Position numbers and translations under genes: made by a program. 64,000 nt of DNA from Platanthera guangdongensis (taxonomy: Eukaryota; Streptophyta; Magnoliopsida; Asparagales; Orchidaceae), in the NCBI GenBank assembly GCA_039583875.1, contig CM077159.1, positions 108,525,295 to 108,589,294 of the forward strand. Reading direction: 5' to 3'. Positions 44,251 to 55,700 of this stretch are shown piece after piece (the stretch's first letter is position 1; each line of letters begins with the position of its first letter). The notes under the pieces were generated by a model. That model had not been told where the DNA came from and did no database searches. It worked only from the letters and a program-made list of their open reading frames with translations.

Positions 44251-47200
44251 TTAAACGGTACCTGAGTGGAATAACTCTGGGTACTCCTCAAGCATGGTCT
44301 GCTCTCGCTCCCACGAGAGCTCCTCCCGACCGCAGTTATCTCATCGGACCTTGACCATCCTGATGTCCTTGTTACGCAATCGCTTGACTTCCGAGTCCTC
44401 GATGCAAACGGGCTTGGCTTTCGTCGTCAACTCATTATCAACCGGTACTTGATCGACCGCAATCACTTGCGAAGGCTCTTGCACCGCCTTCCGTAGCACT
44501 GATATGTGCAATACGTCGTGTATATCACTCAGTTCCACTGAAAGCTTCAATCGATAAGTTGCCTCGCCAATCTGCTCCAGAACCTCAAACGGTCCAAGGT
44601 ACCTCGGGCTTAGCTTCTTCAAGCGTCGTACCCGCGAGACACCCTTGAACGGCTTAATCTTCAAGTACACTCAGTCGCCAACAGCGAACTTCACGTTCCT
44701 ATGCTTGACATTATAGTACTTAGCTTGCCGGTCCTGAGCGACTAGCAATCTCTCTCGAATGGTTCATACCAACGATGTTGCATCGTCCACTTCTTGCCGA
44801 TTGTATAGCTTCGACTCACCCGTTTCCAACCACGACAACGGCGTGCGACATCTTCTACCATAAAGGGTCTCGAAGGGCGTCATTTGAATGCTCGTCTGGT
44901 AGCTATTATTGTAAGCGAATTCCACCAAGTACAGGTGATCTTCCCACTGCTTCCCGAAATCCAGGACGCACATGCGAAGCATGTCTTCCATCGTCCTGTT
45001 GACCCTCTCGGTCTGACCATCCGTCTGCGGATGAAAGGCCGTGCTGAAACTCAGCTTTGTTCCCAACATCTGCTGCACCAATCTCCAGTCATTGGACGTG
45101 AACTGTCCATCTCGGTCACTCACGATGCTGCGGGGCACACCGTGAAGCCGAACAATGTTATCCACATAAAATTTTGTCAATTTCTCCACAGAATCATCAT
45201 TCCTATGCGGAATGAATTGCGACACTTTCGTCAAACGATCTACGACCGCCCAGATGGCGTCGTTTCCCTTCTGCGACCTTGGCAACCCATGCACAAAGTC
45301 CATAGTAATATCGTCGAACTTCCACTCCGTAATAGGCTAGGACTTCAAGAAACCTCCAGGCTTCTGGCACTCCGTCTTTACTAATGCGCATGTTTGACAT
45401 TTCGCCACGTACAGTGTCACATCCTTCTTAAGTCCTGGCTACCAGAACAATTTCTTCATATCACGGTACATCTTCGTGCTCCACGGGTGAATCGAGTACT
45501 TGGTATGATGAGCCTCGTACATCAATTCCACCCGCAGTTTGCCCACATTTGTGACGCACAGACGACTGTCCTTCCAAAGCAATCCATCCACAACATCAAA
45601 TTGGGAATTTGACTCATCCAAAGCCTCAACCATGATTTGCTCCATGTGGTCATCCAAATTCAGAGCCTGCTGAATCCGATCAGCCAGATCACACTGAACT
45701 TCTGTCCAGTTCAATAGCGCTTCGGCACTAGACTGCTTGTCAACACACGAGATCTCCAACGCCTCCAACTCCCGAACCAAACGCTCGTCATGAACCGACA
45801 GCCGTTGGCTTGAGCTGGGGTCCTGCGACTCAACGCATTCGCAACTGCATTGTCTTTCCAAGGCACATAATGAATCTTGAATGTGTAGTCCCCCAGGAAC
45901 TCCATCCATCTCCGCTATTGCATGTTTAGATCCTTCTGATCCAACAAGTACTTCAGGCTCTTGTGGTCGGTATAGATATCGACCTTCACCCCGTACAAGT
46001 AATGCCTCCACAGCTTCAGGGCAAATATCACGGCCGCTAACTCCAAGTCATGGACCGGATAATTCCTCTCATGTACCTTCAGCTGACGCGAGCCATAAGC
46101 TATCACACTTCTATGCTGCAGTAAGACACAACCCAATCTACTGCCTGAAGTATCGTTGTAGATCTCAAAGCCTTCGTTCCCACTCAGCGAACTTAGAACT
46201 GGCGTCGTGGTCAGCCGACTTTTCAACTCTTCGAAAGCTTGTGCGCACTCTGGCGTCCAAACAAACTTCTGCTCTTTCCTCGTCAGAGTCGTGAGGGGTA
46301 GCGTTATCCGCGAGAAGTTCTCCATGAAGTGCCTGTAATACCCGGCAAGCCCCAGAAAACTCCGGACTTCCGCTACCGTAAACAGCACAGGTCACTCTCG
46401 TATAGCAACAATCTTCGTCGGATCCACCGCAATTTCCTCTCCACTGACTATGTAACCAAGGAACGCTACTGAGGGCAACCAAAACTCGCATTTGGAGAAC
46501 TTGGCGTACGGTTGATTTCTCCTCAGTGTCTCCAACACCAAATGCAGATGCTTAAAGTGATCCTCCTCACTCTGCGAGTACACCAATATATCGTCGATAA
46601 AGACGATCACGAAGTGGTCTAGGTACTATCTGAAAGTCCTGTTCATCAGATCCATGAACACTGACGGCGCATTAGTCAGCCCAAACGGCATGACCGAAAA
46701 CCCATAATGTCCGTATCTCGTGCTAAAAGCTGTCTTGGGGATATCACTTTCCCTTATCCTCAGCTGATAATACTCGTACTTAAGATCCAATTTCTAGTAC
46801 ACTGATGACCCAACTAACTGATCGAACAGATCATCAATTCTTGGGATCGGGTACTTGTTCTTCTCCATTAACTTGTTCAGCTCTCGATAATCGATACAGA
46901 GCCGCAAACTTTCGTTCTTCTTCTTCACAAAAAGAACCGGTGCGCTCCAAGGCGACGAACTTGGACGCATAACCCTGTTCCAAAAGCTCTTGAAGTTGTA
47001 CCTTCAGCTCCGCCATCTCCTTAGGCGCTAGCCGATACGGAGAGCGTGACACAGGTTTCGCACCTGGCACTAGCTCAATAGTGAAGTTTATTTCCCGTTG
47101 AGGTGGGGCTCCAGGGAGATCGCCAGGGAACACATCAGGGTACTCGGACACCACTGGGATGTTGTCCAAAGTAGGCTTAGGCTTCGAAGCCTCCACTAGC

Positions 47201-47627
47201 GTGAAGAACAGTTCTGCACCAACACGAACCGCCTTAACCACCTGAAGAGCAGACATCAAAGTCTTGCTCGACCCTTTCAAGCCTGTAAACGTCGTCTCAC
47301 GACTCGTTCCCAACTTAACCTCCTTGCGATTGCAATCAATATATGATTGCTGCTCCGAGAGGCAGTCCATACCAAATATCACGTTGAACTCCACTAACGG
47401 CAGTAACGACGCTTGCAAATCGAACTTCTGACTCCCAATACGAATCTTTACGCCACAGACGCTATCCGCGCGCATCGAACACCCATTCAGCAACAACACA
47501 TCCAGTTTGTCCTTTGTCATCGAAGAAGGTACTCCGATGCGCGATATAAATCCTTCGGACAAAAAGGAGTGCGAAGCTCCCATATCAAAGAGTGCTCTCG
47601 CCGGATTATCACAAATCAAAACGAAGC
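44251..47627 (-). pseudogene. chromovirus pol, copy 2
   Basis: Same domain order as copy 1. The integrase core is open over 44764-45303 (SDRDGQFTSND, then an intact W where copy 1 has TGA; FHPQTDGQTER). Shared stops with copy 1: RT TAG near 46795, TGA near 46389, TAG near 45912, TAG near 45436 and TGA near 44671. It has private changes: a stop near 46628 in RT and a 3-bp loss near 46965 that drops [12 protein letters not shown] spacing. Confidence 0.88.
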
Positions 47628-47705
47628 TTATACAAGCAGTAGTAAGGTAACACGCGCAAGGTAACAAGTATTTAAAAACTAACTTGCTATAAATTTAAAC
47701 CGTAC
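47628..47705 (-). other. same intron position in copy 2, acceptor mutated
   Basis: Donor ACAA|GTACGG is kept, but the acceptor TATAG|GCTTCG has become TATAAGCTTCG (G to A). The nearest AG is shifted by a base and would break the frame. This fits a functional acceptor that has decayed. Confidence 0.55.
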
Positions 47706-48851
47706 TTGTCACCACATCTGCTTGCTTGATGGCCTCCTGCTGGCCAAGGTTATAGACTCTAGGTTGAGTCGGAGCATAATGGGATGCGGTTGACTCCACC
47801 GCCTTGCCCTTCTCCTCATAGGTTGCTCTCGGCTTCCTCTCGGACTTTGGGTGTCCGCTCCAACAGTCTCTGGCAAAGTGTCTCAGCTTCCCACAATTAT
47901 AGCATGCGCCCGGGTTCGGCTTGTAGTTGCCCCCGAAGCACCGGAAGAAGGGGTTGGACCTGAAGTCCTAGCCTTCTTATGGAACTTACGATACCCAGAC
48001 TTTGTGTTAGTCGGCACCTTAAACTTTGTCTTCTTAGCCCCAGAGTCTCTCTTTGCTTGCACATTCCTCAGATCCTTCTCCAAAGACCGGGCTGTATTGA
48101 CCAGGGTCAAGAAGCCCTGCGTCATAGGCCCCGAGAGCAGTAGCGTTAGGTCATCCCTCAGACCCTCATAGAATCGGTTTGTCTTACGCTCCTCATCAGC
48201 AAATGTAGAGCTAGCGTACCGACCCAACCGTGTAAATTCGTGGAGATACTCGTCCACGCTACTCTCTCCTTGCGTCAACTTCTGGAATTCATTTTCCATC
48301 GCGATCCTCTGAGCCGAGGGAAGGTACCTTGCCAAGAAGAGTCTCGAAAATTCTTCCATCGAGACGTCTGTGAGTTGCTTTCCCCTCAAATGATGTAGCC
48401 CCAAACCTTCCCACCACAGTCTTGCATCTCCGTCCAACAGGAACGTAGCTATGGTGGTCATCTGCCACTCTTCTGTTTCAGTAGCTGTCAATACTCTTTT
48501 TACTCGGGAGAGCCAATCCTCAGCTTGGGATGGGGTTCCCGTCCCCGAGAACACCGGAGGATTAAAGCTCATAACATGCTTGAGCTGCCATTCAGTTGCT
48601 CTCCTAGGCACCAAAGGTTCCACCACTACTTGCTCTACCCTTCTCGGTTCCGCTGCTTGAAGCAGTACCTGCTCCACCGCAGGAGCAGGCTACTGCATTT
48701 GCCTTGCAGGTTGCGCATTGATCATAGCAAACACGGCTTTAGCCACCAATCTTATGGTTTCTGCCGAGGGAGGTGTTGCAGGCACATCATTTGGTGCGCT
48801 ACTAGCCTCAGAAACCGGGCGTTCTGACGGCCCTGCACCACTCCTGGTCAC
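47706..48851 (-). pseudogene. chromovirus gag, copy 2
   Basis: Same as copy 1, including the frameshift before the zinc knuckle (near 47970). A private TAG (near 48692, CAG to TAG in the Gln-rich N-terminal part) shortens the open segment to 47883-48677. The zinc knuckle is readable in another frame near 47890, with one Pro-Gly codon altered (GKLRH against GKPGH). Confidence 0.83.
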
Positions 48852-49074
48852 CTATAGTTGTACAAAACATCGTTAATCGACCAAACAAAATTGCAAAAAA
48901 CAATTATAGGAACGCGCAGGTTCCTCAAACATGTGTATTTTCATTCATAAGTGAACATTCATGGGTTCTTTTTATGTTATAACGATGACGCACACACATG
49001 TGCTCACCACCCCTTAAAAGAATTCGTCCACGAATTTATTTAAGTTGACCGAAAGCAGTAGTCTGATATCAAAT

Positions 49075-51106
49075 TGTAACACCCCCTATCCGTCGCATAG
49101 CATATAGCAGTAGGTCCGGACGGGGCCCGACGTCATATACCACAAACAGACCGAAAGGGTTACGCAATGGAACCATCCTTCCAATAACCAACGTCCTACA
49201 CAGAGTACATTCTAGCGGAAGCAATTTAAAAGTTGCAAATTAAGAACCCAGTCACGGCATGAATGTCCACTACATAAACCCAACATGAATGAACGTACAA
49301 ATACACAAGTACTTGGCCTTATAAGAGTTTACTCAAATAAAAGTGTCTTCCAAACCTCGGCACGCAGGCCGGTCACACATGGGAATAAAAATAAACATTC
49401 ATAATTAAGCCTTCGAGGGCCGGCTCAGCAACAAGGACTTTTTGTCTGCTATTTGCCACTAGGCTCCGCAGCACCTGCAAACAACAATACACCGAAGCGG
49501 TGGCAAACAAAAGCAACGGTCAGCTAAAGCTGGCCAAATTATAACGACCCTGCCCCTAAACTCGGGGCGGCGATGCTCCTTCCCTGCACTTTATTAGCAT
49601 AGCTTAACAGTAGTGAAATTACACATCACAGGCGTAGGCTCGCACGGCCACACACCCCGTGCTCTCCGGGCATATTCTCGGTGAACACGGTCAAAATCCG
49701 CGGTCTCACATCCGCCCCTTGGACGGCAAATCTCGTGAGCATTACAGTCTTTCTGGCCTAAGCCTAAGACCCTCCATCTATGCCAACGGCGAGTACCACG
49801 TACCTTAGGTCTCTCTAACCGAACGACATAGAGCGGGTACGGTTCCGCCTAACCCGTTGCTCACACTGCAACGTCAATTTAAGCTGTCTGCGCGGGTCAA
49901 GCTTCCCCGAGTGCCAATCCGATCACACACTTTACATAACCCAGTTATGTGCAAGTTGGCTCTCAGGCCACCATGTTGGCAGAATCACGCATCTGCCCAG
50001 TTTTCCGGGTGCACCTCGGAGTTAGTCCCCAAGGTTCCTTGTTGCAATCTACCGCGTAGAAAACCCGAAAAACAATCATCGGCGCGGAGTCTTCTTTGGC
50101 CATTCATGCAATGCAACATCACCGATCCAGACCAACTTGTCCGCGTAGGCTTCACATACCATGACTATGTCCGTTTTTTGATTACGGACTCTACATGTAA
50201 AACAACGGGGACTATTCATGTCTACCCGAAGGAACACCTCACACTCATCGCAAACTCGCGAGAGCGGGCTTCCTATGCAAAAGGGAAAGAGCACTTCACA
50301 TGTCCAAGATGAGAATCGTTACCCGAGCATTTCTCTTTGGCGCCATGAAGATCTAGACGGATGAAAAGCACCGTAACGGCCTCGCCTCCGTAGATCCGAA
50401 CTCGGCTTGAGATTTGGGGCTCCGAAGCTCCACCGGCGGTCGGATCTCTCCTCCTTCTTCTTCCTTGCTCTCCCCTCTCTCTAAGACTTTAGAAAGAGAA
50501 AGCTTGAAGGAAATGAGGGTTTCCAAACCCTATTCCCGGATTAAACACTGTCAGGACCAGCCAGGACCCTTGGATCTCAAAAGAAGGAAACGGACGGCCA
50601 CGATTCGCGCTTAAAAATCCAAAACCTGGGCCGAACACGGCTTGTGACACGCCCGTGTCCAAGGCCGTGTGCCTCAATCGACGCCGAAACTGTCGCATCC
50701 CAAAAAGAATATGGGCTCTCGATACGCTCGTGTCAGGATTGACACGCCCGTGTCAACCAGTACACGCCCGCGTAGCGGGGCGTGTTCCGCCATCAACACA
50801 GGACCAAAACCAACCTGAAGAGAACACGGGTACTCGACACGCCCGTGTCGAATTTGACACGCCCGTGTCAGGCTGAACACGCTTGGGCTCCAGGTCGTGT
50901 TCCACCCCCGACACAGCACGGCTCACAGCCCGAGCAGGACAGGGACTGGGACACGCCCGTGTCTCAGGCCGTGTTCGCTGGATCGTCGAACCCGAGCACG
51001 ACACGGCCCTGGGACACGCCCGTGTCCCAGGCCGTGTGACCCCTACCAAGTCCCAAACTCGGCTCAAAACGCTACCCGTCTCTCTTTTGAGTTTCAGGGC
51101 ATTACA
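49075..51106 (-). repeat. LTR C of the chromovirus array (5' LTR)
   Basis: 2032 bp. It has lost one unit of the GACACGCCCGTGTC field (near 50730) relative to LTRs A and B. Its right end is GGGCATTACA, next to the TSD GGCGG. Confidence 0.93.
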
Positions 51107-51407
51107 GGCGGCACAGTGGAAATCACGGGTTTCGCGATTTGCGGAAGGCGTAGTCGGCTAGGGCAACCCGGCGGGATAAAAGCACGGTAGAGAGAGAGAA
51201 CTAGAGAGAGGGTTTAGAAACCATAAAAAAATGAAAATACTCTTGCTTGCTTTGTCTTGGTCACACACACACATATAAATAGTTCATAAAAGTGCCCCAT
51301 CGGGCTTAGACACGGAGGATCGATTACGCATACAAAAATATAAAGTAGACTAGATAAATAGTTCGCGACATGCGCGACCAAGGCAGGACCAAGACGGGAC
51401 TGTAACA
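51107..51407 (-). repeat. 5' LTR of the gag-only gypsy element, right piece
   Basis: Resumes with the duplicated GGCGG and runs CACAGTGGAAATC... to GGGACTGTAACA, followed by TSD ATTTC and the old copia. Confidence 0.92.
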
Positions 51408-51412
51408 ATTTC

Positions 51413-51837
51413 CTTGCAGCATCTTCACCTCTAGTGCTTTTACCATAACATTAAATTGTTGTAGCTCATTCTTTTCTTCTCATTGTTACTTTTAGGAGGA
51501 TAATTGCTATTGGGATTGAATTAGGAGTCTTTACTACCTGGAAGATCTTGCCATTTCATCTAGTTCCGTTACTAAAGTTTCATTCCTCCAGTGGAACCAA
51601 TATCTTGGTCATACTTCTCTTATCGATTGTATTAGTTATTTCCTTCTTTTACTTTTAAGTTTGTCATAGAGTGTGAAGATTGTCAAATAAGCAAACATCA
51701 TTGTGATTCTTTCCATGTTAAAACTGAAAAAAATGTAAAACTCTTTTTGATGTAGTTCACTCTGATACATGGGACCTTTGTCCTACTAAATCTATTGACG
51801 TGGGAAGTTTGTATTTTATTGCATTTGAAGAAAGTAA
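51413..51837 (+). pseudogene. old copia: protease end, GAG-pre-integrase, start of integrase
   Basis: Continues the copia sequence that was cut at 32532 (NNVYYVPNF pattern to the left). Here a decayed H..LGH-like stretch, C..CQ.SKHH near 51680 and VVHSDTWDL.P near 51752 fit the GAG-pre-integrase and integrase start. Confidence 0.6.
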
Positions 51838-52540
51838 TGAAAGGTGACAAATATTCTTCCACAAAGGGGCATAATATAAGAGATACAACAAGACACCCAA
51901 CACTGATAGGCGTTGTGGAATTAAACTCAATAATATAAATACTACTAACTCTAACACTCCCCCTCAAGCTAGAGGAGAAACCTGTTGCTTGAACACAACA
52001 TAAAACGGAAGGTAAAAAAGGTTGGCAACATGGGACAAAACAGCAGCCACCGAGGCCCAACCGCGTGTCACCAGGGATACTACAACCGGGCAAAGGTCAC
52101 ACGACGTTGGTCCACAAACCGACCATGATCACACTGGATACACCCGGAGTTGAAACTCGGTCAACCAAGAATGCCAAATCATTCCAACCACAAAGCAAAG
52201 AAAAGAACAGGGAGACACAAACAACAGACGAAATCAACCTGGGGGTCATATGTGATTAAGGCAGGAGTCGGGAAAGAGGCATCTGAGTCGCCGTTATCAC
52301 AAACACTCCACCACACGTGGAATACGTGCATGAAGGCATAGACTATGCCTGGACGCCGTGACATACACTCCCCCTCACGTAAACCACGTGCACGTGTGGG
52401 ACCCTCGTCGGGTACATGAACCCAGATAACGTGGAGGAAGGCTGAAATCGTAACGAGACACAAACAACAACACAACAACCACAAACAACTTTAAAACAAA
52501 ACAGCAACTACTGAAAAGCTAGACCGGGAAGAAGAAGAGG
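51838..52540 (-). mobile_element. minus-strand copia LTR fragment with short flanking piece
   Basis: On the minus strand a purine tract GAGGGGGAG is followed by TGTTAGAGTTAG (start near 51956) and ends CACCTTTCA (51838), about 119 bp. A second tract CTCCCCCTCACG lies at 52370. I see no matching second LTR and no ORF of note; the right boundary in the host copia is unclear. Confidence 0.4.
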
Positions 52541-52549
52541 CTCCTCTTA

Positions 52550-52750
52550 AAAGATAGAACTGAAATACTTATAGTTCTATATACTTTTATCATCAAATTA
52601 GAAATCAATTTCGCACTTTCATTGAAATTATTTGTATAATGTAAAAGAATGCATAAATAATGATTTCTCCTCTTTTTACACTTCTTATGACATTATTCAT
52701 CAAACCACTTATCTCCATACCTCACGACAAGATGTTATAACAGAAAACAA
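52550..52750 (+). pseudogene. old copia integrase fragment
   Basis: Near 52650-52740 reads YDIIHQTTYLHTSRQ and V.TENK, the IIHQT.C.YT.QQNGV.ERKN pattern. The next residues are beyond the element at 52751, at 57821. Confidence 0.7.
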
Positions 52751-55700
52751 AGTTGAGAGGTGAAAAATAACTCTTATTAAAACATAAAAGGAGACTCCTC
52801 ATACATATATATGTAGAGCAGAAAGGTACAAAGACAATAATACCCTTATGGGTAAAATACAATAGAAATGAAGTAAAAAACGACTTGATTTCAACTCTCC
52901 CCCTCAAGTCGAACGGTAGATATCCGTCATTCCGAGCTTATGAGTATCATCGGTGAAGACATCGGAACCTAAACTCTTGGTGAAGATGTCGGCCAGTTGG
53001 TCTCTGGAGTGAACGAAGGGTGTGACTAAGCTTCCTTTTTCAAGATGATCTTTGATGAAATGTCGATCCACCTCAACATGCTTAGTCCTGTCATGTTGAA
53101 CTGGATTGTGTGCTATGTTGATGACAGCTTTGTTGTCACAGTACAAGGATATGGGAGCTTCCTCCTAAAGTCCCAAATCTTGCAATAGAGTACGTAACCA
53201 CAGGCCTTCACAGAGGCCTTGAGACATTGCCCGGTACTCAGCCTCGGCATTAGATCTTGCCACCACATTCTGTTTCTTACTACGCCATGTGACCAAATTT
53301 CCTCCAATGAAAGTGCAATAATCTGTTGTAGATTTTCGGTCATCGTGGCATCTAGCCCAGTCAGCGTCAGTATAAACATCGATCCGCAAATGATTGCTCT
53401 TAGAAAACATTAGCCCCCATCCTGTGGACTTCTTCAAATACCGGAGGACACGATAAACTGCCTCCTGGTGCCTGAACCTTGGGGCATGCATGTACCTACT
53501 CAGGATTCCAACAACATATGTAATGTCGGGACGAGTATGTGAGAGATATAAGAGCTTTCCCACTAATCTTTGGTAACTGGAGGCATCTGTACGATCACCA
53601 TTGCTATCCTCATCGATCTTATGGTTCTCCTCCATAGGAGTGTTTGCATGAGCACAACCGAGCAGACCGGTCTCCGTTAGCAGGTCCAACACATATTTGC
53701 GTTGCGAGATAAAAATACCTTTGTCAGAACGGGTCACTTCAATTCCTAGGAAGTAGCGTAGCCTTCCCAGGTCTTTCACTTCGAACTCAGCTGAGAGACG
53801 GCCCTTCAACTTGGAGATTTCATCGATGTCATTTCCTGTGATCACGATGTCGTCAACATAGACAATCAGAACAACAATTTTCCCTTCATTCCTCCTGACA
53901 AACAAGGTATGGTCCGAGTGTCCCTGCTTGTAGCCAAACTGGATCATGGCCTTGTAGAATCTACCAAACCATGCCCTCGGGGACTGCTTTAGCCCATACA
54001 AGGACTTCCATAGGCGACAGACAAAGCCTTCTTATCCCTTCCTCACAAAGCCTGGTGGAAAGACCATGTACACCTTTTCCTCGAGGTCACCGTGTAAGAA
54101 CGCATTTTTGATGTCCAGTTGATGAAGCTCCCAATCTAAAGTCGCAGCACAAGATATGATCACACGTATAGAGTCTATTTTTGCAACATGTGCAAAGGTC
54201 TCTTGGTAATCAATCTCCTGAGTCTGGGTATAACCACGAGCAACCAACCGGGACTTATATCGTTCGACCTTCCCATCTGAATTCTTCTTGACTGAGAAGA
54301 CCCATCGTGAACCAATGGGTTTCTTGCCAGGAGGGAGAGGGATGATATCCCATGTGTGATTCTTCTCCAGAGCGGACATTTCTTCCTTCATTGCTTGAGC
54401 CCACACTGGAATGTCAAGTGCCTTCTGCCATGTTTTAGGAATAGAGATCTCAGAAAAGGAGGATATAAAAGACTGATGAGGCTTAAAGAGATGATTATAA
54501 GCAGCATGGTTAGAAATGGGGTGTTCGGTACATCGGGTCTTACCTCTTAGCTGAGCAATGGGAACATGTAAATCAGCATCAGGATCTGGGTCCAAAGACT
54601 GCATCGGCAGCAGCGGAGCAATGACGGGCTGTTCACCTGGTTTTCGACGATGATAAACATGAGGTAGCGGCGTGATGAGAGACGGATGATGGGAAAGGGG
54701 TATATGAGAGATATCTGGAGTGGATGGTATAGTGGAAGGTATATGAGCGGTGCCAATCACATGAGGAACCATAGGAATGGGAATGGAACCAATACCATCA
54801 TAATCCTCCTCCTCCTGACGACAAGAGGGAGTCGAAGCGAAGTAATAAGATTCGTCTTCACGAAACGTCGCATTCATAGTACAGTAAGTACGTCTGGAGG
54901 GAGGGTGATAACACCGATACCCCTTGGTGGTGGTAGAATAACAAAGGAAAACACAACGGATAGCTCGAGGATCAAGCTTGTCACGAAGCGGCTGGTGAAC
55001 ATGAACAAAGCAAACACACCCAAACACGCGGGGTGGAAGAGAAGAGGTATGAACAACAGTCGCAGAGGACAGACGAGCTAGAGGGGTAGAATACGCAAGA
55101 ACCCGTGAAGGAAGACGGTTGATAAGATGAGTGGCCGTCAGGATGGCATCGCCACAATAGGGTTTCGGAAGGTGCATGGAGATGAGGAGACAACGGGCAA
55201 CATCAAGAAGATGCATGTTTTTTCGTTCAGCCACACCATTTTGGGTGGAAGTGTAAACACACGTGGTCTGGTGGATGATGTCATGTCTTGAGAGGTAGGC
55301 ACGAAACTCACCCCGATCATCATATTCCCCCCCCCCATTGTCGCTACGAAGAACACGAATGGTTCCATTGAACTGTGTTTGTATCATCTTATGAAAAGTT
55401 TGAAAAGCCGAAGCAACTTCACCTTTCTTCTTCAAAAGATAAACCCACGTAGTGCGAGAAAAACAGTCAATAAAAGTAACAAACCATTTATAGCCAGTTA
55501 AAGAGACAATCGGGGAAGGTCCCCAGACATCGGAATGTATAACAGCAAAAGGAGTACTACTAGGAGAAGATAAATGAGATGTGGAATGAAGAACATGTTT
55601 AGACATAACACATATATCACATTTCAAACTAGGAATAAACTGAGATAAAGCAAGAAACAGTTTATGAAGATAAACGGGAGACAGATGACCAAGGCGCAAG

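Larger units (their letters stand above)
35186..51106 (-). mobile_element. Tekay/Del-like chromovirus array LTR-internal-LTR-internal-LTR, 15.9 kb
   Basis: Three LTRs (35186-37241, 42131-44187, 49075-51106) separate two internal regions, all on the minus strand. One TSD, GGCGG (35181-35185 and 51107-51111), bounds the whole array; there is no TSD at the middle LTR. The PBS beside the right and middle LTRs is TTGATATCAGAC. Internal regions encode gag, protease, RT, RNase H, integrase and a chromodomain. Both copies share many lesions. This structure is the reciprocal product expected when solo LTRs form. Confidence 0.93.
32533..51407 (-). mobile_element. gag-only Ty3/gypsy element, minus strand, itself carrying two insertions
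   Basis: LTRs start TGTTACGG and end CCGTAACA or CTGTAACA. The TSD ATTTC is perfect (32528-32532 and 51408-51412). On the minus strand the 5' LTR is 35057-51407 (split by the 35186-51106 array), the PBS is TGGTATCAGAGG (35042-35053), the interior is 2.13 kb, and a purine tract GGGAAGGGTGGGGA (about 32925-32938) precedes the 3' LTR (32533-32924). Without the MITE the interior is about 1.5 kb and encodes only gag. It is inserted in the protease region of the old copia. Confidence 0.9.
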
